Source: an uncultured Lachnospiraceae bacterium (lineage in GTDB: Bacteria > Bacillota > Clostridia > Lachnospirales > Lachnospiraceae). Taken from it: a stretch of 64,000 bases of DNA. Below, in pieces: positions 43,897-53,931 of this stretch. A program made the translations under genes and the position numbers. The first letter of the stretch is position 1; every line of letters begins with the position of its first letter. The stretch is from contig CAMXPV010000002.1 of NCBI GenBank assembly GCA_947245585.1, positions 62,001-126,000 on the forward strand. Reading direction: 5' to 3'. A model generated the notes under the pieces. That model was not told the DNA's origin and ran no database searches. It was given only the letters and a program-made list of their open reading frames with translations.

Positions 43897-46200
43897 TCAA
43901 ACAGCGGAGGCAATAATCTCCATCTGTCCCTGTAACGCCACCTCGCCATAACCGCTAGGCAGGATAAAGTGATCCCCCTTTTGTATCAATTGTCCGTTGA
44001 TCAAGCCTTCTCCCGCAACCACACTCATAATCAGGAACGGGTTCTCCTGTTGGAAGGAAATTTGATTTGCCACATCAATCTTCCACACCTTATAATACGG
44101 ACAGGAAATCAACAGATTTTTCTGATCTTTCGGCAGATTGTCCGCCTGCTTCACACTCTCCTGCGCAGGTTTTGCGGGAACCGTGATCACATCGATGCTC
44201 TGCTCCACATGAAGCTGTCTGGGCTTTCCGTCCGTCAACCTGTCATAGTCATAAACACGGTAGGTAATATCAGAGTTCTGCTGTGTCTCCAAAAGCATAA
44301 TACCGCCCTTGATAGCATGCACCGTGCCGGGATCTATCTGGATAAAGTCCCCCTTCTTTACGGGCAGTTCCCTGATAAACTCCGTCCATCTGCCCTCCCT
44401 GATCATGGCCGTCAGTTCTTCCTTATCCTTTGCGTTGTGACCGATCACTAATGTGGAATCTTCCTCACAGTCCAAAATATACCAACACTCCGTCTTTCCA
44501 AGGGAGCCGTTTTCATGCGCCTTCGCATAGGCATCATCGGGATGCACCTGAATGCTTAAATCTGTCTTTGCATCAATGATCTTAGTCAGAAGTGGAAATC
44601 TGTCAAGCCCCGTATTTCCGAAAAGTTCCGGTTCTTCCCTCCAAAGCTGTGACAAGGTTTTTCCCGCATAAATGCCCTCTTTCACCGTACAGTCCCCGTT
44701 CGGATGAGCGCTGACCGCCCAACACTCTCCCGTGCCTTCCCCCGGGATCTGATAGGGCCAGTCTGTGCCAAGGCGTTCTCCGCCCCAGATCATCTGCTTG
44801 AAAACTGGATTCAAAAATAAAATCGGTTTTTCCTTCTGATTCACTGACAATACCTCCCCGTTTGACTCCATCACCCTCTGATACCAATAAGCGGAATCCT
44901 TTGCAATCCGCTTCTGGGTCTGAAAATCCACATACACCAGACCAAACCGCTCGGTATACCCTTTGTTCCACTCAAAATTATCCAAAAACGTCCACTCAAA
45001 ATACCCTCTCACATCCACGCCGTCATCCGCCGCCGTCTGCAGTGCCGACAGATATTTATCCAAAAAGGTAATCCGGTTGGGATCATGCACTCTTCCATCC
45101 CGCGAAACGATATCGTGACAGGACATTCCATTCTCTGTGATATACAGCGGCATTCTATATCTTTCGTATAAGAACTTCACACCCCAGTACAGGCACTCCG
45201 GCGTCACCGGCCACCCCGCAGCAGTTTTCGGGAAACCTGCCGGTCTGTCCACAAACTCCGGCCCGCCATCCTCACCTGCCCGAATCATATAGCCGTTATA
45301 AATATTCTGCCCCATAAAGTCTAACGGCTGTGCAATCAATTCCATATCTTCCTTTGTTATTTTGGGCAGATACTCCTTGAATTTTTCAAGGCCCTCTTCG
45401 GGATAATGACCCAAAAATACGGGATCGGAAAACCATGCTACATTCCAGGTCCAGTTGTCGATCGGATTATAGAAGGAGAACAATACCCGTCTTGCCGCCT
45501 CAATATCAGCAGGATCATCGCTTGCCGGATAGGCCATGCCGCAGGTGGGCGCATAACCGATCTTGATCGGCCGCTTCGCATATTTTCGCAGATTGATTAC
45601 CGCCTGCCCGTGGGCGCGCAGCGCGTTGTGAGTGATCTGAAAGGTATCCTTCACAGGCAGCTTTTTCCCCGGCGCATTGACACCATGCAGATGTCCAAGC
45701 CCCACAAAGCACTGCGGCTCATTTAGGGTAATAAAATATTCACACAGATCGGAGAAATTCTCCGCCACCACCTTTGCATACTCGCCAAACCAATCAATGA
45801 TTTCCTCATTCAGCCAACCGCCTCTATCCTGTAACGCCTGGGGCAGTTCCCAGTGATACATCGTAATATAAGGCGTGATGCCGTTCTTCTTCATTTCCAA
45901 AATCATATCCCGGTAAAGCGCAACACCCTTTTCGTTCACACGTCCCGTTCCCTCCGGCAAAAGCCTTGCCCAATTCATGGAAAACCGGTAAGCTTTCACG
46001 CCAAGCAGACGCATCATCTTATAGTCATCCTGATAGCGGTGCATATGGTCACAGGACACATAGGCATCCGTGTGATCGGTAATACCGCCCTCCTCCGTAA
46101 AGGTGTCCCAAATCATTTTCCCCGCGCCGTCATCCGGATCCTTTCCCTCTACCTGATAGGCGCTGCCGGCCACGCCCCATACAAAATCCTTCCGAAACAT
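43897..46200 (-). CDS. Fusion of GH1 beta-glycosidase and class I mannose-6-phosphate isomerase
   Basis: A 767-aa single chain. Residues 1-445 are a complete GH1 enzyme: FVWGVAGSAYQVEG, acid/base Glu161 in TLNEP, nucleophile Glu356 in YITENG, and FLDNFEWNKGYTERFGLVYVDF. The FEW sequence fits non-phosphorylated substrates rather than 6-phospho-glycosides. After a short linker, residues 457-767 are a complete zinc-dependent phosphomannose isomerase: NPVFKQMIWGGERLG, Gln551 and His553 in IQVHPDD, Glu571 in TECWYIL and His628 in IDPGTVHAIKGG. The frame is uninterrupted. Ribosome site AAAGGAG. It lies 24 bp behind an SGNH hydrolase, suggesting stepwise use of an acylated beta-glycoside and mannose metabolism. 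Confidence 0.92.
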   Translation of the reverse strand: MFRKDFVWGVAGSAYQVEGKDPDDGAGKMIWDTFTEEGGITDHTDAYVSCDHMHRYQDDYKMMRLLGVKAYRFSMNWARLLPEGTGRVNEKGVALYRDMILEMKKNGITPYITMYHWELPQALQDRGGWLNEEIIDWFGEYAKVVAENFSDLCEYFITLNEPQCFVGLGHLHGVNAPGKKLPVKDTFQITHNALRAHGQAVINLRKYAKRPIKIGYAPTCGMAYPASDDPADIEAARRVLFSFYNPIDNWTWNVAWFSDPVFLGHYPEEGLEKFKEYLPKITKEDMELIAQPLDFMGQNIYNGYMIRAGEDGGPEFVDRPAGFPKTAAGWPVTPECLYWGVKFLYERYRMPLYITENGMSCHDIVSRDGRVHDPNRITFLDKYLSALQTAADDGVDVRGYFEWTFLDNFEWNKGYTERFGLVYVDFQTQKRIAKDSAYWYQRVMESNGEVLSVNQKEKPILFLNPVFKQMIWGGERLGTDWPYQIPGEGTGECWAVSAHPNGDCTVKEGIYAGKTLSQLWREEPELFGNTGLDRFPLLTKIIDAKTDLSIQVHPDDAYAKAHENGSLGKTECWYILDCEEDSTLVIGHNAKDKEELTAMIREGRWTEFIRELPVKKGDFIQIDPGTVHAIKGGIMLLETQQNSDITYRVYDYDRLTDGKPRQLHVEQSIDVITVPAKPAQESVKQADNLPKDQKNLLISCPYYKVWKIDVANQISFQQENPFLIMSVVAGEGLINGQLIQKGDHFILPSGYGEVALQGQMEIIASAV

Positions 46201-46224
46201 ATGTACGTCTCCTTTCTTCGTTTC

Positions 46225-47334
46225 TTACGCTGTAATTACCGATACCAAATAAAAGGGCACCGCATCGTTTTCATGGGTTTGTGTCAGCCTTATCTCAATC
46301 TTGTGTCTGCCTTTTGCCATGTGATGCGCCAACGTATCGATATGAAGGCTGTCTCCCCAATCTTCCTCAAAATTGGCATCCAATGTAATCCCATGTTCCT
46401 CATCGCCGTCCAACACAGCAACAGCAACCGGCGCAGGGTGTTTTACCGATTTCCGATACTGTACGGCGATCTCCGTTCCCTCCACCTCAAAGGTGATTTT
46501 TGCACCCCGCTCCTCTGCCGTCCAACCGTCGCGGAACATATCGTTCACGTATTTTTTAAGCGTATCATCTGCCGTAAATCCCTCGCAGACCGGCACACAA
46601 TTATGGTTCTGTAGACGTTTCGCTTCCTCATAGGCATTTGCCGTCAAGGGCGCAGGCATGGGAAAGGGTTCCTCCTCCTCGTCCATCTGCTGATAAATCT
46701 GATCCAGACAATTCGTAATCACTTCCGCAACCAACGCATGACCATCCGAATTGGGGTGCAGATCATCCGGCGTAATCTCCCGATTGGGAATCACCCCGGA
46801 AGCCACCTGCTCGTAGATCGTCGGTTTCATACTGACGCTTGGCAGCCTGTAATGGGCTCCCACCTCCCGGTGTTTTTCCTCCGCGCTGATGCCGCTGTCA
46901 TAAAAAATGTTATGTATCAGAAGAATCGTAGGCGCAAAGGCGTTTCCATATACCTTCCTGACCAACCCTTCGTAAGTCTCCTGAAAGAAATCCGTATTGT
47001 CATCGTTGACCGAAAACTCAATCGCCACAAAGTCCGGCTTAAAAGCCAACACATCTTCCTCTACTCTCGATACGCCAAACTGTGAAGTAGTTCCTCCCAC
47101 ACCCCCATTCACATAGGTAAAAGCGGTCTTGGGAAACCGTCTCACAAACCAGTCATAGACCAAATAGGCATAACAGTTTGTGTATTGGGAAGAAACTGAC
47201 CCCTGTGTGATCGAACCGCCTAAAAAGGCCAATGTGATACGGTCCCCCTGCCTTGCCCGACGCATCAGCTCTTTCATGCGGTACAGATTTCCTCGGTTAA
47301 CAAACCCCTTTTGTGCATGTACATCGTAGCCCAT
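46225..47334 (-). CDS. SGNH/GDSL-family hydrolase (probable carbohydrate esterase)
   Basis: A 369-aa protein. SGNH blocks: Ser in LAFLGGSITQGS (block I), Gly in YVNGGVGGTTSQFG (II), Asn in EFSVNDDNTD (III) and the Asp-x-x-His pair in ITPDDLHPNSDGH (V). The C-terminal about 110 residues form a separate beta domain. No signal peptide, so it is intracellular. I start at MGYDVHAQKG (47334) after AAGGGAG. Such enzymes often remove acetyl groups from sugars; the link to GH1-PMI in the same operon supports this. Confidence 0.85.
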   Translation of the reverse strand: MGYDVHAQKGFVNRGNLYRMKELMRRARQGDRITLAFLGGSITQGSVSSQYTNCYAYLVYDWFVRRFPKTAFTYVNGGVGGTTSQFGVSRVEEDVLAFKPDFVAIEFSVNDDNTDFFQETYEGLVRKVYGNAFAPTILLIHNIFYDSGISAEEKHREVGAHYRLPSVSMKPTIYEQVASGVIPNREITPDDLHPNSDGHALVAEVITNCLDQIYQQMDEEEEPFPMPAPLTANAYEEAKRLQNHNCVPVCEGFTADDTLKKYVNDMFRDGWTAEERGAKITFEVEGTEIAVQYRKSVKHPAPVAVAVLDGDEEHGITLDANFEEDWGDSLHIDTLAHHMAKGRHKIEIRLTQTHENDAVPFYLVSVITA

Positions 47335-47378
47335 TTTCTGATCTCCCTTATTTTTAACAACTCTTAAATCCAATTAGA

Positions 47379-47423
47379 AAAGGGCTAAATACTTATTCTT
47401 TAAGTTAAAATATTTAGCCCTTT
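47379..47423 (-). promoter_or_regulatory. 13-bp inverted repeat in the leader of the SGNH-GH1-PMI operon
   Basis: AAAGGGCTAAATA (47379-47391) and TATTTAGCCCTTT (47411-47423) are perfectly complementary with a 19-nt loop. On the minus strand the repeat is followed by TCTAATT, with T-rich ends. It lies between the promoter at 47458-47486 and the SGNH start, so it could be an attenuator or operator. It could also be a late terminator for the SpoVAF-like gene. Confidence 0.55.
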
Positions 47424-47457
47424 ATTAGCTAAACCGTTTTTTTCTAAGCTTGCATTC

Positions 47458-47486
47458 ATTTTACTATCGCAAGCACAAAATAACAA
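47458..47486 (-). promoter_or_regulatory. Promoter of the SGNH-GH1-PMI operon
   Basis: Minus-strand TTGTTA (47481-47486), 17-bp spacer, TAAAAT (47458-47463). TTAGCTAA palindromes at about 47425 and 47578 flank the region. The remaining gap to 47600 is AT-rich and holds nothing else I recognise. Confidence 0.5.
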
Positions 47487-47599
47487 GTAGCTAGATGGTT
47501 TTTCTTGTTTTTTATATATTTTCCATAAAATTTCATGCCCGTATTTGTTATATCAGCCAACTAAATATTTCTTACAATTAGCTAATAGAGTTAATTTCT

Positions 47600-49021
47600 T
47601 TACTGCTTCGCCTCCGGCAGACGCAGCCGTAGAAGCCGCTTCGCAAGTTGTCTGAGATTAAAAGGCAGAAGCGGATAGATATAGCTTTTATCCGACAAAG
47701 TCTTATTGCACACAATGGAAAACAGAAAAATCGCAACCGCCGCCACATAACCGTAAATTCCAAAAATCGCTGTCAAAATCAGGTTGATGATACGCATAAA
47801 TTTTAGTGCATAGCCCAGTTCGTAGTTCTGCTGTGTGTAATTGGCAATGGCCACGAACGCCATGTACAACATGACTTCCGGAGAGAACCAACCGCTGTTG
47901 ACAGAAAATTCACCGAGCACCAACGCCGCCATCACACTTAATGGGGTGCTTAACATATTGGGCGTATTGACTGCCGCCAGTTTCAGGCCGTCGATGGCCA
48001 ACTCCAAAATCAAAAACTGTGCAATTAGCGGAATGTTCGGCGCTTCCTGTAACATAATAAACTGAAAGCTCTCCGGTATCCATTCCGGATTCTGCATCAA
48101 AAGTAAAAAAGTCGGTGTCATAATATAGGTGAGGATGGAAATGAGAAACCTGGTCAGACGCAGATACGTTCCCGTGACAGGCGGAAAATAATAATCGTCC
48201 GCCTCCTCCACGATATCGAAAATGGAGGTCGGCACAATCATCGCCGAAGGAGAATTGTCCACCAGAATCACAATATCCCCCTCCAATACCTGCGCTGCCG
48301 CCACATCCGGTCGCTCCGTAAACTTAAACTTTGGAAAAGGATTAAACCACTTGCGCTGATACAGGCACTCCGCAAGACTCTCCTGATTCATGGTAAGAGC
48401 GTCCACCTTGATATTCTGAATCCGCTTTTTCACCTTCTCCAGAAGTCCCCGATCCACCCGGTTGTCCATATAGCAAAGCACAATGTCCGTCTGAGAACTT
48501 TTCCCCGCATTCATCATTTCCATGCGCAGATTCGTGCTTCTGATCCGCCTCCTGATCAGCGCTGTATTGAAAACTACCGTCTCCACAAAACCGTCTTTAC
48601 TGCCCCGCAGGGTTTTATCTTTATCCGGCTCAGAGACGCTTCTGGCCGGATATGTTCTGGAATCGATCAGGACACATCGGTCGTACCCATCGATAAAGAG
48701 CGCAAACACACCCGACAAAATATTGTAGATGATGTCGTCCCATTTATCCTTGAGATCCACCTCCACATAGGGCGTGGCTTTCTTTGACATCTCATAAGCG
48801 CTCTCAGGCATATTCTCCGGTGTCAGGCTGATAAAATACTGCAAAATTTTCATCATCAGCTCATCTTTGCAGAAACCGTCAATAAAATAAATACATGCCT
48901 GTCTGCCGCCCACATCAATCACGCGGTAGACCACATCAAAACTGGTATCCGGCGACAAACGCGCCTTCATAAACTCCATGCTCTCCTGCAGAGAGGTTGT
49001 CATCTTTTCCTTATTGTTCAA
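47600..49021 (-). CDS. spoVAF: GerA-family spore protein, SpoVAF-like
   Basis: A 473-aa membrane protein of the GerA family. The N-terminal cytosolic half has DVVYRVIDVGGRQACIYFIDGFCKDELMMKI and DIVLCYMDNRVDRGLLEKV; the C-terminal half has about five helices with TGTYLRLTRFLISILTYIMTPTFLLL and VNTPNMLSTPLSVMAALVLGEF. The VGGRQACIYFIDGF start and absence of GerB/GerC partners argue for SpoVAF, which in Bacillus works with the SpoVA dipicolinic-acid channel, rather than a nutrient receptor. Start codon is TTG, 8 nt after AAGGAG. The other spoVA genes are not adjacent. Confidence 0.82.
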   Translation of the reverse strand: MNNKEKMTTSLQESMEFMKARLSPDTSFDVVYRVIDVGGRQACIYFIDGFCKDELMMKILQYFISLTPENMPESAYEMSKKATPYVEVDLKDKWDDIIYNILSGVFALFIDGYDRCVLIDSRTYPARSVSEPDKDKTLRGSKDGFVETVVFNTALIRRRIRSTNLRMEMMNAGKSSQTDIVLCYMDNRVDRGLLEKVKKRIQNIKVDALTMNQESLAECLYQRKWFNPFPKFKFTERPDVAAAQVLEGDIVILVDNSPSAMIVPTSIFDIVEEADDYYFPPVTGTYLRLTRFLISILTYIMTPTFLLLMQNPEWIPESFQFIMLQEAPNIPLIAQFLILELAIDGLKLAAVNTPNMLSTPLSVMAALVLGEFSVNSGWFSPEVMLYMAFVAIANYTQQNYELGYALKFMRIINLILTAIFGIYGYVAAVAIFLFSIVCNKTLSDKSYIYPLLPFNLRQLAKRLLRLRLPEAKQ

Positions 49022-49107
49022 CGCAAAAACTCCTTCCGTGACTTACCATTGTTTCCCATAGTATGTCTTGGAAGGCGTTTTCTTATGCACCGCAAATAAT
49101 GGGTTCT

Positions 49108-50583
49108 TTATGCTTCTCTTCTTAAAATCCGGCCCATCTCATCTACCATATCGCTGATTATGCCGGCCTGTTTGGTTACCTCCGCCGTATCGCCCGCATT
49201 GCCCTCAGCCATGGTGTTGATGGAGGAGAACTGCTCATTCTCTTTTCGGATGCCCTCGACAATATCCTGATTAATGGATACCGTTCTCTCTATTACTTCC
49301 GCCTGCTTTGCAAAAGTGTCCCCCATCGACTGAACCGCGCTGACCGATTCGTTGAGAAGTCCTGTCATATCCCGCATACTCTGAAATACATTTTCAAAAT
49401 ACTGATTCTGCGTACCGAGTTTGGATGAGTTTTCTTCCACCTGTGCCGTGATTTCCTTCACATTATTCTGCACCCGCTCGATCACAGACTGCACCACTCG
49501 CAGAGAATCCTGGGTGCTGTTTGCGAGAGTCCCCACCTCCGTCGCAACCACTGCAAATCCCTTTCCTGCCTCTCCCGCTCTGGCCGCCTCGATGGACGCA
49601 TTCAAAGCCAGGAGATTCGTGGAGGAAGAAATATCGCTGATCAGTTTCAGGGTGACGCCGATTTCCTGAACCGCCGCTGACAGCTTCTGTGCCACCTCGA
49701 TCGTAAGCTGCATGGAATCCGACACCTCACCGTTTATCTTGTGCAGATCGTTCAACAGTTTTTCATTCTCCCGTGACTGATTCAACAGATCTTTTGAAGT
49801 CTTTTCTACCTTTTCCACATTGTCGGCTACAACGCTCTCCCATTCTTTCAACTCGCTGAGGTTGCTCATGCTCTCATCTGTCTTCATTCCAAGCGTATTG
49901 CTGTTACCGACCAATTCTTCACTGGTAGCTGCCAACTCTTCCGCCGCCGCGCTCTCATTTTCGGAAATCTGGGAAAGAGCCGCCCCCGCGTCGTACAGCC
50001 TGTCTGAAAGCGTCTGCACCGAGTCCAATACACTTTCCACTTCTTTTCCCTTTTCTTCCACCATCCCAAATAGGGATGTCGCCCGATGCACGATGAAGCA
50101 GCATGCCGCAAACAGGATCACATAGACAATTCCCGTAAATATCCATCCGATCGGAAGATGCAGTTTCAGAAAGCCGGCAGGAAACAGAAGCATCATTCCC
50201 GCATTCACGACAATCGTCACCACTGTGCTCACCTTGAGAATTTTCTGTTCATAATAGGGCACCAACAGTAACGTCGCCACAAAATAATAATGTGTCAGGC
50301 AGATGTAGCCTGCGCTGTCGCTGCCGCCGCCAACTGCCGCCGTAATCGCGCCGATCACAGGCGGAATACAGGCATAAACATATTTGGCCTTGCTGCCCAA
50401 CTGTTTCTCAAAAACTCTTGTCAGAATGGCACACCCACCGGTCAGCAAGAAGACACACTCCCGCAATCCACCGTTTAACATCACCATAACAAATCCCCAG
50501 CCCGCAACCGCTACGCCGAGAATGTATGCAAACATAATTGTATTCACCAGTTTTTCTTCATTTTTCACTGACTGTACCTGCAT
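49108..50583 (-). CDS. Methyl-accepting chemotaxis protein without extracellular sensor
   Basis: A 491-aa chemoreceptor. Six hydrophobic helices occupy residues about 15-185, with only short loops between them, so there is no periplasmic ligand domain and no obvious HAMP. The long cytoplasmic coiled coil carries the invariant hairpin tip [41 protein letters not shown]. It signals to CheA/CheW; no other chemotaxis genes are in the window. The membrane-embedded sensor could respond to membrane state or an intracellular cue. Confidence 0.88.
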   Translation of the reverse strand: MQVQSVKNEEKLVNTIMFAYILGVAVAGWGFVMVMLNGGLRECVFLLTGGCAILTRVFEKQLGSKAKYVYACIPPVIGAITAAVGGGSDSAGYICLTHYYFVATLLLVPYYEQKILKVSTVVTIVVNAGMMLLFPAGFLKLHLPIGWIFTGIVYVILFAACCFIVHRATSLFGMVEEKGKEVESVLDSVQTLSDRLYDAGAALSQISENESAAAEELAATSEELVGNSNTLGMKTDESMSNLSELKEWESVVADNVEKVEKTSKDLLNQSRENEKLLNDLHKINGEVSDSMQLTIEVAQKLSAAVQEIGVTLKLISDISSSTNLLALNASIEAARAGEAGKGFAVVATEVGTLANSTQDSLRVVQSVIERVQNNVKEITAQVEENSSKLGTQNQYFENVFQSMRDMTGLLNESVSAVQSMGDTFAKQAEVIERTVSINQDIVEGIRKENEQFSSINTMAEGNAGDTAEVTKQAGIISDMVDEMGRILRREA

Positions 50584-50609
50584 GATATACTCTTGCCTTT
50601 TTCGTTTTT

Positions 50610-51044
50610 TTATTGTTTTCCGGTACTGCCGTGCCCTCCCCGGTCGGCATTTTCTAACTGTTCCACCTCCTCAAACACGAGCTTCGGCTGATTTTCCATG
50701 ATGCGGAACTGACAAATGCGGTCGTTTACATGAATCTCCGTATCCCTGACCGCATAAACCGGCATAAACCACTGATCGTTATCCCCACAATAAGAGCAGT
50801 CGATCACACCCTGATGGTTCGTCTGAATAATGCCAAAGTTCTTGAACGTTGAACTTCTCGGCACCACGTGGGCCTCATATCCCTTCGGCAGCTCCATCGC
50901 CACCCCCAGGGGAATCAATTTGAACTCACCCTTTTTTAATATCACATCCTCGGCGGCCCGCAGATCGATCCAATCGGATTTACCGTCTATGTACGTTAAT
51001 TTTTCAATGCTGTCTGTAAAATATTTGATCTTAATATGTTCCAT
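50610..51044 (-). CDS. dut: dUTP diphosphatase-like protein
   Basis: A 144-aa trimeric dUTPase-fold protein. Motifs: [11 protein letters not shown] (motif 2), [17 protein letters not shown] (motif 3, sugar pocket), DRICQFRIM (motif 4) and RGGHGSTGK (motif 5). Hydrolyses dUTP to dUMP, keeping uracil out of DNA. Start at MEHIKIKYF (51044) after GGAAGGAAAG. It follows nrdG within 20 nt, an apt link of deoxynucleotide supply and clean-up. Confidence 0.88.
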   Translation of the reverse strand: MEHIKIKYFTDSIEKLTYIDGKSDWIDLRAAEDVILKKGEFKLIPLGVAMELPKGYEAHVVPRSSTFKNFGIIQTNHQGVIDCSYCGDNDQWFMPVYAVRDTEIHVNDRICQFRIMENQPKLVFEEVEQLENADRGGHGSTGKQ

Positions 51045-51061
51045 CGGTCTTTCCTTCCCCG

Positions 51062-51574
51062 TCACATATAATCCTCGCAGTAAAGAAGCGGAGTGGAGGG
51101 ATCGGTCTGCGCAAGACTTTTTTGCACGTCAATCACCCTCTGGTTTTGGCTGCCCTTCCAAAGCAGCTTCGTATCCTTTAAGTCAATCTTAAATTCTCCG
51201 TCCACAAGCACATCCACATACTTCATCATGGGATAATGCAGAACATCTTCCCATCTGTCGCCCGTATACAGCCAAATTGTCTTGTCAGGATATTTGCTCC
51301 GTATCTCTTCCATCAGGTTTCTCACACCCAGACGGTTTGCCGAATGAAGCGGATCTCCGCCCGAAAAGGTAATACCGCTGATATAAGGTTTTTCCAACTG
51401 CTCAAATATTTCCCTTCTGGCCGCTTCGTCAAAAGGAAGCCCCCCGTCCGGATCCCATGTGACAGGATTCTGACATTCCTTACAACAGTGGGAACAGCCG
51501 GCAACCCAGAGCACCACCCGCAGACCGTCGCCGTTTAGCATATCGTCTTTTGTTATATTATGGTATCTCATCAC
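51062..51574 (-). CDS. nrdG: Anaerobic ribonucleotide reductase activase
   Basis: A 170-aa radical-SAM protein. The 4Fe-4S motif is [12 protein letters not shown] (C-x3-C-x2-C), followed by the SAM-binding ITFSGGDPL. It generates the glycyl radical on NrdD. The ATG overlaps the nrdD stop (ATGA). Confidence 0.93.
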   Translation of the reverse strand: MMRYHNITKDDMLNGDGLRVVLWVAGCSHCCKECQNPVTWDPDGGLPFDEAARREIFEQLEKPYISGITFSGGDPLHSANRLGVRNLMEEIRSKYPDKTIWLYTGDRWEDVLHYPMMKYVDVLVDGEFKIDLKDTKLLWKGSQNQRVIDVQKSLAQTDPSTPLLYCEDYM

Positions 51575-53760
51575 ATGCTTTTCCTCTCCGCAATCTCCGC
51601 CATCTTCGCCTCGCTCAGACGCGTATCGCCGTGGACGCGGGAATAGGCCAGATAACCATTCATGCGGTCGATCTTGGTCAGATTACGGCTGCCGCAGACA
51701 GGACAAACATCCATCTCCAACTCCTGATGCCCACAGTCATCACAATACGCCAGAGACAAGTTTACACCCTCGTAAAATCCCATATCCATGGCCCTGCGGA
51801 TCAGCGTTTTGATTGCACCGATATTGTAATCAATCGGATATTTCACATACTGGATTTTTCCGCCGTTTGCCATCTCCCAGAAACGGTACTCCAGATCCTG
51901 TTTTTCAATGGGCGTGATATCCTCCGTCACATGGCAGTGGAAACTGTTAGAGACATACTCCTTGTCGGAGACGCCTTCCACGATACCGTACTTTGCCCGA
52001 AACTGCTTGACCTGCAGCCCGCAAAGATTCTCCGCCGGCGTCCCGTAAATCGCATACAGATGTCCGTCTTCTTCTTTATACTCATCAATTTTGTGGTTGA
52101 TGTGCTCAAGCACTTCCAACGCGAAAGCCCCATCTTCCACCAGTGATTTGCCGTTGTAAAGTTCCTGCAGCTCATTAAAAGCCGTGATACCGAAACTGGC
52201 TGTGGCGGATTTCAGAATCGGCTTAATCTTATCATGGAGTTGTAAATGTCCTCCCAAAAAGCCGCCTTCACAGTACGCCAACGGATTCGTGGAAGCGCGC
52301 ATCTCGCCCAGATACGCGTAAGTCCGGATGTGCAGCTGCCTGATCAGATTCAGGTAATAATCAAGCACATCATAAAAATCTTTTCCTTCCTGCCTTGCCT
52401 TTGCCAAAATCATGGGCAGATGCAGGGAAACAGCCCCCACGTTAAATCTTCCCACAAAAACCGGAGAATCGTTTTCGTCGGCCGGATGCATACCGCCCCG
52501 CTCATACCAGGGGGAGAGGAACGCACGGCATCCCATAGGGGAAATCACCTTGCCATACTGCTTGTACATGCTGGCGATATATCCTTTTCCGGTCAAGCTC
52601 AGCCAATCAGGATACATGGTCTTTGCGGAACATTTCACACCCGCCTCAAACACATCCTCAAGCTCCTTGCCGGGACCATGCAGGTTTTCATCATATAAAA
52701 AGACAATCTTCGGGAAAAGCACAGGCTTCTTACATTCCTTCTTGCCCTGTCCTTTTCTGCGCACATTGAGCATCTGAATCGTCGCCATCCGCGCAAAACG
52801 GCCCGTGCCGATCCCCGCCGTCACAGTGATAAAGGGATAGTCGCCGCGGCTGCTAGCCACCGTATTAAACTTATATTCCCATCCCTGAAAGCCCTGCTCA
52901 AACTCCTTCTTTACGTCTGCAAGCGCTTCCGCCTCTGCGGTTTCCTTATCAATCCCAAGCTTTTTATATTTGGCCACGTTTCTCTTGTAAGATTTCTCCG
53001 CATAGGGCTCTAAAATCTTATCCACTTCCGGCACTGTAAAGCCGCCGTACTGCTGACTTGCCGCGCTCAGGACAATATCTCCTATCACATCGAAAGCCAC
53101 GTCAAGCGTCTTCGGTTCGTTGTACCAGATATTGCCCATCTCAAAACCGCCGGAAAGCACTTCCGCCACATTAAAAAGACAGCAGTTCATCGTGTCTCTC
53201 CTGGCGGACATGTCATGAACATAAATATAACCGTCCCGGCAGGCCTGAATCTCCTCTGTGGTCATAAAAAACTTCTGGTATAATTCCTTATTAAACTGAT
53301 TGAAAATCAGACTGCGCTTCGTGGACACAAGGGCGCTGTCCGTATTAGCGTTCTCCTTATCCCCAATGTACATGATCGACTGACTCTTCTTATAGACATC
53401 ATCCATCATGCGCACAAAATCCTGCTTGTAATTGCGGTAATCGCGATAGCTTTTCGCCACAATCGGCTTCACATCCTCAAGCGCGCTCTCCACAATATTG
53501 TGCATGATCTGAATCGGAATCTTTTCTTCATCCAATTCGTTCACCTTATCGACAACCGTCTGACAGATATGGCGCTTCTCTTCTTCCGTAAATTTGGTAA
53601 GAGCACGGTACGCGCTCTTCCCAACCGCGTCGATAACCTTCTGAACATTAAACGCTTCCAGACTTCCGTCCTTCTTAATGACCTTTACACCCTTTTCCGG
53701 TTGATATTGAAGACCGTAATCCTCTGCGTCCGAATGATCTGATTCAAATTTACTACTCAT
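51571..53760 (-). CDS. nrdD: Anaerobic (class III) ribonucleoside-triphosphate reductase
   Basis: A 729-aa glycyl-radical enzyme. N-terminal ATP-cone (VKVIKKDGSLEAFNVQKVIDAVGKSAYRAL, about 23-115). The catalytic barrel includes MNCCLFNVAEVLSGGFEMGN and TVTAGIGTGRFARM. The C-terminal zinc site is CDDCGHQELEMDVCPVCG and the glycyl-radical loop RMNGYLAYSR. Reduces NTPs to dNTPs without oxygen, so it marks an anaerobe. First gene of nrdD-nrdG-dut, controlled by NrdR boxes at 53808-53853. Confidence 0.95.
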   Translation of the reverse strand: MSSKFESDHSDAEDYGLQYQPEKGVKVIKKDGSLEAFNVQKVIDAVGKSAYRALTKFTEEEKRHICQTVVDKVNELDEEKIPIQIMHNIVESALEDVKPIVAKSYRDYRNYKQDFVRMMDDVYKKSQSIMYIGDKENANTDSALVSTKRSLIFNQFNKELYQKFFMTTEEIQACRDGYIYVHDMSARRDTMNCCLFNVAEVLSGGFEMGNIWYNEPKTLDVAFDVIGDIVLSAASQQYGGFTVPEVDKILEPYAEKSYKRNVAKYKKLGIDKETAEAEALADVKKEFEQGFQGWEYKFNTVASSRGDYPFITVTAGIGTGRFARMATIQMLNVRRKGQGKKECKKPVLFPKIVFLYDENLHGPGKELEDVFEAGVKCSAKTMYPDWLSLTGKGYIASMYKQYGKVISPMGCRAFLSPWYERGGMHPADENDSPVFVGRFNVGAVSLHLPMILAKARQEGKDFYDVLDYYLNLIRQLHIRTYAYLGEMRASTNPLAYCEGGFLGGHLQLHDKIKPILKSATASFGITAFNELQELYNGKSLVEDGAFALEVLEHINHKIDEYKEEDGHLYAIYGTPAENLCGLQVKQFRAKYGIVEGVSDKEYVSNSFHCHVTEDITPIEKQDLEYRFWEMANGGKIQYVKYPIDYNIGAIKTLIRRAMDMGFYEGVNLSLAYCDDCGHQELEMDVCPVCGSRNLTKIDRMNGYLAYSRVHGDTRLSEAKMAEIAERKSM

Positions 53761-53807
53761 TTTCCCCTCCGTAGTCTTCTCTGTTTACAATATATTTGCT
53801 GACGTTT

Positions 53808-53853
53808 ATACAAAATATAGTGTCAGTTGACATAACAGCACAATATATTGCGG
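53808..53853 (-). promoter_or_regulatory. Tandem NrdR boxes upstream of nrdD
   Basis: Two 16-bp boxes, ATACAAAATATAGTGT (53808-53823) and GCACAATATATTGCGG (53838-53853), resemble the NrdR consensus ACACWATATATTGTGT. They are spaced 30 bp centre to centre, about three helical turns, as for known NrdR pairs. A half-match lies at about 53785-53799. They overlap a possible promoter (TTGTGC/TATATT on the minus strand). Confidence 0.75.
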
Positions 53854-53931
53854 TTTAGGAACAGTATACGGCAAGAAGGAAGTTATGTCAATGTCGCATT
53901 TAGGAAAAGCCTCTTTAAAAGATAACAAAAA

